DNA from: a virus
Virus record (IMG/VR): IMGVR_UViG_3300046459_000159
Coordinates: 1-23,749 of that record
Direction: 5' to 3' (one strand)
Length of the DNA stretch: 23,749 bases
Shown: positions 21,006-23,749 of the stretch, in pieces
How the letters are laid out: every line of letters begins with the position of its first letter
Numbering within the stretch: position 1 is the stretch's first letter
Position numbers and translations under genes: made by a program
The notes under the pieces: model-generated
Seen by the model: the letters and a program-made list of their open reading frames with translations, nothing else
Told to the model about the DNA's origin: nothing
The model's database searches: none

Positions 21006-21224
21006 TTAGGCCGCCGCGTAGGAGCGGCGAGCCTTCTCCCGGGTGGAAGCTTCAGCCCGGAGAACATCCATGGCGCGGTAGCGGGGCCAGCCCTTGCGGT
21101 TGACCGGAGTGAGCTTTCCGCGCCGCTTCCACTGGTAGATGACGTCCGGAGTGACGCCGGCAGCCTCGGCTGCTTCGGCTGTCGTCCACGTGATGCGCTC
21201 GAGGTCCCCGTCGATGGTGACCAT
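21006..21224 (-). CDS. Small helix-turn-helix DNA-binding protein
   Basis: A 72-residue protein. ATG 21222-21224 is chosen because GGGAGG lies five bases upstream; a longer in-frame reading to 21284 would run through the terminator hairpin. It has W-T-T-A-E-A-A-E-A-A-G-V-T-P-D-V-I-Y-Q-W (13-32), a classic helix-turn-helix of the MerR/excisionase kind, then K-R-R-G-K-L-T-P-V and W-P-R-Y-R-A-M-D-V-L as wing and final helix, and a basic tail. Such proteins act as excisionases, repressors or activators. It sits between a strong terminator and the structured block, so it may control the late operon. The exact role cannot be read from sequence. Confidence 0.75.
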   Translation of the reverse strand: MVTIDGDLERITWTTAEAAEAAGVTPDVIYQWKRRGKLTPVNRKGWPRYRAMDVLRAEASTREKARRSYAAA

Positions 21225-21246
21225 GGGCGCCTCCCTTGGTACGCAA

Positions 21247-21274
21247 AAGGCCCCGGACGTGAGCCCGGGGCCTT
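21247..21274 (-). terminator. Intrinsic terminator after the zinc-ribbon gene
   Basis: Arms aaggccccgg (21247-21256) and ccggggcctt (21265-21274) form a perfect 10-bp stem with an eight-base loop. On the minus strand the stem is followed by TTTT, and the plus strand also has a short T-containing end, so it may work both ways. It separates the 21325-22035 gene from the helix-turn-helix gene. Confidence 0.75.
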
Positions 21275-21324
21275 CTGTAAGCATGGTTGTTGTGGCCCAA
21301 ATCTGACACGCCTGTGGATCAGAG

Positions 21325-22035
21325 TCAAGCCGCTCTCAGAACCTGGCATTCAGAGGCGAGCTTCTGCGTGTGTTCGAGGTACTCGCCGGGCGTCAGCAGC
21401 AACTGACAGGCGATGTTCCGGCACTCGATGTAGTCGTCGCCGTCCTTACGGAACAAGGTCAGCAACTGGCAGCGCGGGCACGGGATCCGGTGATGCTCGA
21501 GCCGGTCGTCCCGCCGCGTGAACCGTTCCGCCGCCCGGTGCCAGGTGTGGATCTGTGCGGCCGGATTACCCGACAGTCGGTCGTGTGGTTCGTCCGCCAG
21601 GGGATGCTCGACGAGAGCCCAGTCGAGGTGCGCGGCGAGGAACCGGGTGCTGGCGGTCACGGTCACGCCCTCGATGCGGTGCGCCGGCCGGGTATTCAGA
21701 CGCCGCAGTTCACGAATGTCGTCCTCGAGCGTGAGCATTCCCTCGAGGATGTGGTCGGTCATGAGCCGGGAGGACTGGCCGGGCCATGCGGGGATGTGGA
21801 CGCGGCCGATCGTGCCGGTCGTCTTGGCGGGGGTGCCATTGACGGCCTCCAGCCAGATCGCGGCAACGAGCTCGGGAAGTTCGGCGAGTTCGGCGCGGGC
21901 CCGGTCGGTGCAGCGGGAGCAGTGGGTGGGCTGGCCCCATGTGGGGGTGAGGTCGTGTGGGGTGCCGTGATCGGCGAGCTTCTGCTCGGCGGTGCGCCAG
22001 GCGTTGTTGTGGGATCCGGGGCAGGCGAGCGGCAT
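21325..22035 (-). CDS. Zinc-ribbon phage protein of unknown function
   Basis: A 236-residue protein. ATG 22033-22035 has GGAGG six bases upstream, so it is preferred over an ATG 45 bases earlier. It has an N-terminal C-P-G-S-H and H-C-S-R-C (about residue 45), helical middle sections (L-A-E-L-P-E-L-V-A-A-I-W-L, D-H-I-L-E-G-M-L-T-L-E-D-D-I) and a C-terminal zinc ribbon: C-P-R-C-Q then, 16 residues on, C-R-N-I-A-C. It ends L-T-P-G-E-Y-L-E-H-T. This architecture is common in Streptomyces phages, where it is labelled hypothetical. DNA or RNA binding is likely from the ribbon. It is followed by a strong terminator and preceded by an 87-base gap containing a weak 7-bp inverted repeat. Confidence 0.75.
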   Translation of the reverse strand: MPLACPGSHNNAWRTAEQKLADHGTPHDLTPTWGQPTHCSRCTDRARAELAELPELVAAIWLEAVNGTPAKTTGTIGRVHIPAWPGQSSRLMTDHILEGMLTLEDDIRELRRLNTRPAHRIEGVTVTASTRFLAAHLDWALVEHPLADEPHDRLSGNPAAQIHTWHRAAERFTRRDDRLEHHRIPCPRCQLLTLFRKDGDDYIECRNIACQLLLTPGEYLEHTQKLASECQVLRAA

Positions 22036-22122
22036 GCGGGGCCTCCGGTGCGCGTGCGGGTGCTGCTCACCATTGTGCACACTGTGCGTGACAACCCTGG
22101 GGTGAACGTCACGCGGCGTGGC

Positions 22123-22506
22123 TCACATTCCCTCCGCCCGAGGTCGGCAGCAGTGCACCGAGTCCCCGCATTCGTCGGCGGGGTGCCAGTCGCCTCGGCA
22201 TCCGCAGTCGCAGCCGCCCATCTTGCGTGCGGCGATCAGCTTCCGCGCTTTGGCGATGAGCAGCTTCCCCGGGATCGGCCCGAGCGTCTTCTCCAGCTCC
22301 GTCTGTACGTTCCACCGCATCCGCCACGAGCCCACCGCTCCGGCGCGCCGGACCGCGTCGAGGAACGCCTCGTCGGGGATGTCCTTGCACTGCATGCGGC
22401 GGTCGCCGACCATGCGGATCGTGACGGGCGGCTCAGGCTCGGGGGCGGCGACGGACTGGGGTGGCAGCCAGAGGATGCCTACGCGCCGGAAGTCGAACGT
22501 CGTCAC
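22123..22506 (-). CDS. Cys-rich conserved-type phage protein
   Basis: A 127-residue protein. Start GTG 22504-22506 overlaps the previous stop (GTGA) and has GAGGA upstream; a further 151 residues in frame are an Arg/Ser/Pro-rich shadow and are rejected. The body has I-P-D-E-A-F-L-D-A-V-R-R, then W-R-M-R-W-N-V-Q-T-E-L-E-K-T-L-G and a basic helix L-L-I-A-K-A-R-K-L-I. The C-terminus carries C-D-C-G-C-R-G-D-W-H-P-A-D-E-C and H-C-C, likely a metal site. It may bind nucleic acid. The function is unknown. Confidence 0.7.
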   Translation of the reverse strand: MTTFDFRRVGILWLPPQSVAAPEPEPPVTIRMVGDRRMQCKDIPDEAFLDAVRRAGAVGSWRMRWNVQTELEKTLGPIPGKLLIAKARKLIAARKMGGCDCGCRGDWHPADECGDSVHCCRPRAEGM

Positions 22507-22832
22507 GGCGCATCCTCGGCTTTGCCACGCCCATCTACGAGCCGCAGTACAGCGGCTTGGAGCCGGTGGATCTCGTCGGGGCTCGCGCCGGGCTGCGTAC
22601 TCAGCGTGTCCATCGATTCCTGAAAATCTTCGCCAGCTTGCCACACGCTCAGCATCTGGTATCGGACTGCCCGGTCGGCTGGCGTGGTCAGGTCTGGGTG
22701 GAAGCCGAACATCAGTGACGCCTGGGTCCGACGGATGGCGTCCGTGATGCCGCTGGTGTCGGCGGTCAACTCGACCGTCAGGGGTTTCGGCTCGTCGGGT
22801 TCGCCCTCGACGGCGGGTTCTCTGGTGCTCAT
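22503..22832 (-). CDS. Small phage protein, unknown function
   Basis: A 109-residue protein at ATG 22830-22832, with GGAGG five bases upstream and ATGA overlap with the previous gene. It has an acidic Pro-rich start (E-P-A-V-E-G-E-P-D-E-P-K), then L-T-V-E-L-T-A-D-T-S-G-I-T-D-A-I and helical segments (Y-Q-M-L-S-V-W-Q-A-G-E-D-F, E-I-H-R-L-Q-A-A-V-L-R-L-V). No family is recognised. It belongs to a three-gene coupled set (49, 109 and 127 residues). Confidence 0.65.
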   Translation of the reverse strand: MSTREPAVEGEPDEPKPLTVELTADTSGITDAIRRTQASLMFGFHPDLTTPADRAVRYQMLSVWQAGEDFQESMDTLSTQPGASPDEIHRLQAAVLRLVDGRGKAEDAP

Positions 22833-22978
22833 CGCCGCCTCCGCTTGACCCGGTTGCGCTGCCGCTGCCGGTATTTGTGGCCGTCGACCGCGAGTACGAG
22901 CCCGACGTGCTTCGGCTTGAGACGGTAGGCGCGCAAGATCTGCCGGACCAGCGGATCATTCGGATGCGGGATTGCCAT
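22829..22978 (-). CDS. 49-residue basic micro-protein
   Basis: A short frame from ATG 22976-22978 to a TGA that overlaps the next start (ATGA). The protein has P-H-P-N-D-P-L-V-R-Q-I-L-R-A-Y-R-L-K-P, H-V-G-L-V-L-A-V-D-G-H-K-Y and a strongly basic end (R-Q-R-Q-R-N-R-V-K-R-R-R-R). The overlap and natural composition support a real gene, although its ribosome site is weak. The basic tail suggests nucleic-acid binding. Confidence 0.6.
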   Translation of the reverse strand: MAIPHPNDPLVRQILRAYRLKPKHVGLVLAVDGHKYRQRQRNRVKRRRR

Positions 22979-23024
22979 GCGCCCAGTATGCGACCGGGCG
23001 CCGACAGTCCCCGCAGGTTAAGCG

Positions 23025-23540
23025 TCAGCCCAACTTCGCCGCTGCCGCCTTGTAGTCGCCTGCCTGCGCCGGAGTGAGGAACCGCGAGACCCGCACGACG
23101 ACAGAACCGTGAACGTAGTCGTACTCGGCGAGGGCGGGCATGCTCTTCCCGATGGCCTGGATGTATTTCGCGCGCGCCTCCGCGCCACTCGCATCGCCGA
23201 ACACCTCGATCGCACCCCCGAGCTCCACGTCACCCTTGTCGAAGCTGTCGGCGTCGCTCTTGGAGATGCGGGAGTCGGTGAACGTCACCTTCGACGTGTA
23301 CTGGTTGGGGCGGCCGAGCAGGTGGTTGGGGTCGCTCTCCGCCGTGACTGTGCTGGAGAGTTTGGCTGACGACACCGACCCGGCGATGGCTTCGAGGGCG
23401 GTCGCGGCGGTGAGCGGCTTGGCGGCGCTCGACTTCTCTGCGGCCGGACTGGCGGGGGTGCTGGACGTCGTGGTCGTACTGGAGCAGCCGGCGAGCAGGA
23501 TGACGGCGGCGCATGCGGTAGCAACAAGGGCGTTTCTCAT
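23025..23540 (-). CDS. Predicted lipoprotein
   Basis: A 171-residue protein from ATG 23538-23540. The signal sequence (M-R-N-A-L-V-A-T-A-C-A-A-V-I-L-L-A-G-C) ends in a lipobox L-A-G-C at residues 16-19, so Cys19 should be lipidated and anchored outside the membrane. A Thr/Ser/Ala-rich linker (20-45) precedes a domain with beta strands (Y-T-S-K-V-T-F-T-D-S, G-S-V-V-V-R-V-S-R-F) and a helix (E-A-R-A-K-Y-I-Q-A-I-G-K-S). No clear ribosome site is seen. Phage lipoproteins often block superinfection; if this is an integrated prophage it may be expressed from the lysogen. A host-derived gene at a prophage edge is the alternative. Confidence 0.75.
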   Translation of the reverse strand: MRNALVATACAAVILLAGCSSTTTTSSTPASPAAEKSSAAKPLTAATALEAIAGSVSSAKLSSTVTAESDPNHLLGRPNQYTSKVTFTDSRISKSDADSFDKGDVELGGAIEVFGDASGAEARAKYIQAIGKSMPALAEYDYVHGSVVVRVSRFLTPAQAGDYKAAAAKLG

Positions 23541-23630
23541 GACGGCAGATCATTCACCCAAGTGGGGCCGGACTGGGGCATTCCCGCAAATCCGTGACCT
23601 CACCGTGTCGCTCCCGCCACACTCGACTCC

Positions 23631-23749
23631 ATGGCGGTCGCACTGTGGGCGTTGGGTGATGACGAGGCGGAGCTGGCTGAGTGGCTGGCTGCTCACGGCA
23701 TGCTGCCGGTGGGGCAGCCGGTGCACGGGATCACGGCGCGGGCCCGCCT
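23631..23749 (+). CDS. Start of a rightward gene (partial, runs off the window)
   Basis: The only plausible plus-strand gene. ATG 23631-23633 opens a frame of 39 codons to the right edge with no stop. The visible protein (A-L-W-A-L-G-D-D-E-A-E-L-A-E-W-L-A-A-H-G) looks like a natural helical, acidic start, then G-Q-P-V-H-G-I-T-A-R-A-R. There is no ribosome site upstream, so it may be leaderless or start elsewhere. It diverges from the lipoprotein, and the 90 bases between them would hold promoters, none of which I can define. Confidence 0.5.
   Translation, partial: MAVALWALGDDEAELAEWLAAHGMLPVGQPVHGITARAR

Noticed and set aside
22086-22114. 7-bp inverted repeat gcgtgac/gtcacgc with a 15-base loop as operator or terminator
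   Set aside because: Too short and without a U-tract or promoter elements; kept only as a note.
22507-22959. 151-residue N-terminal extension of the Cys-rich protein at 22123-22506
   Set aside because: The extension is Arg/Ser/Pro-rich and overlaps two coupled genes; a GTG in a GTGA overlap with a ribosome site gives a better start.
23541-23630. Promoters between the divergent genes
   Set aside because: The gap must hold promoters if both genes are real, but no convincing -35/-10 pair is visible on either strand.
1-23749. CRISPR arrays, tRNAs, insertion sequences, integrase or attachment sites
   Set aside because: No regularly spaced direct repeats, cloverleaf-like sequence, transposase or recombinase motifs were seen.

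Overview
The window is a block of a high-GC tailed bacteriophage genome, a siphovirus or an integrated prophage of that type. Gene content and codon usage (third positions almost always G or C, frequent GTG starts, strong AGGAGG-type ribosome sites) point to an actinobacterial host, most likely Streptomyces or a relative. That host assignment is an inference. No integrase, attachment site, tRNA, rRNA, CRISPR array or host housekeeping gene is visible.

Nearly everything is read leftward (minus strand), so the biological order runs from high to low coordinates. 23540-22123: a predicted lipoprotein and three short overlapping genes. 22035-21006: a zinc-ribbon protein, a strong terminator and a small helix-turn-helix protein. 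20999-20711: about 300 bases without a credible gene but with six perfect inverted repeats. 20687-19117: a conserved-looking cytoplasmic protein, a 53-residue membrane protein and two small virion or accessory proteins. 19107-16642: a large tailspike/tail fibre with a beta-helix module. 16622-13950: packaging genes (Cys-rich protein, terminase small subunit with duplicated CCCH motifs, terminase large subunit). 13953-6825: portal, two very small genes, a 2H-phosphoesterase/MuF fusion, a small beta-rich protein, a prohead protease fused to a scaffold-like tail, and the major capsid protein. 6763-3595: head-tail connectors, tail completion proteins and the tail tube protein. 3499-2372: the tail assembly chaperone pair, probably joined by a frameshift, and an HK97-gp10-like protein. 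2308-1: the tape measure protein, cut by the window edge.

The genes form one late (virion assembly) module. Terminase and portal package DNA; protease, scaffold and capsid build the head; connectors close it; the tube, chaperones and tape measure build a long non-contractile tail; the fibre recognises the host. Adjacent genes overlap by 1-4 bases or sit within about 20 bases, consistent with translational coupling. The wider gaps almost all hold GC-rich stem-loops, probably to tune expression within the operon.

The most notable points are: (1) terminase large subunit is out of frame exactly in its Walker A loop, at a sequence that is also a textbook -1 slippery heptamer; (2) a 2H phosphoesterase domain is fused to a MuF domain, which could be a head-packaged nuclease or anti-defence effector; (3) a dense cluster of inverted repeats at 20711-20999 may be a structured RNA; (4) a possible pseudoknot with a duplicated 8-mer lies in the leader of the tail chaperone gene; (5) a nine-cysteine cluster sits inside the protease-scaffold protein. 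No alignment or folding program was run, so family assignments rest on motif recognition and gene order.
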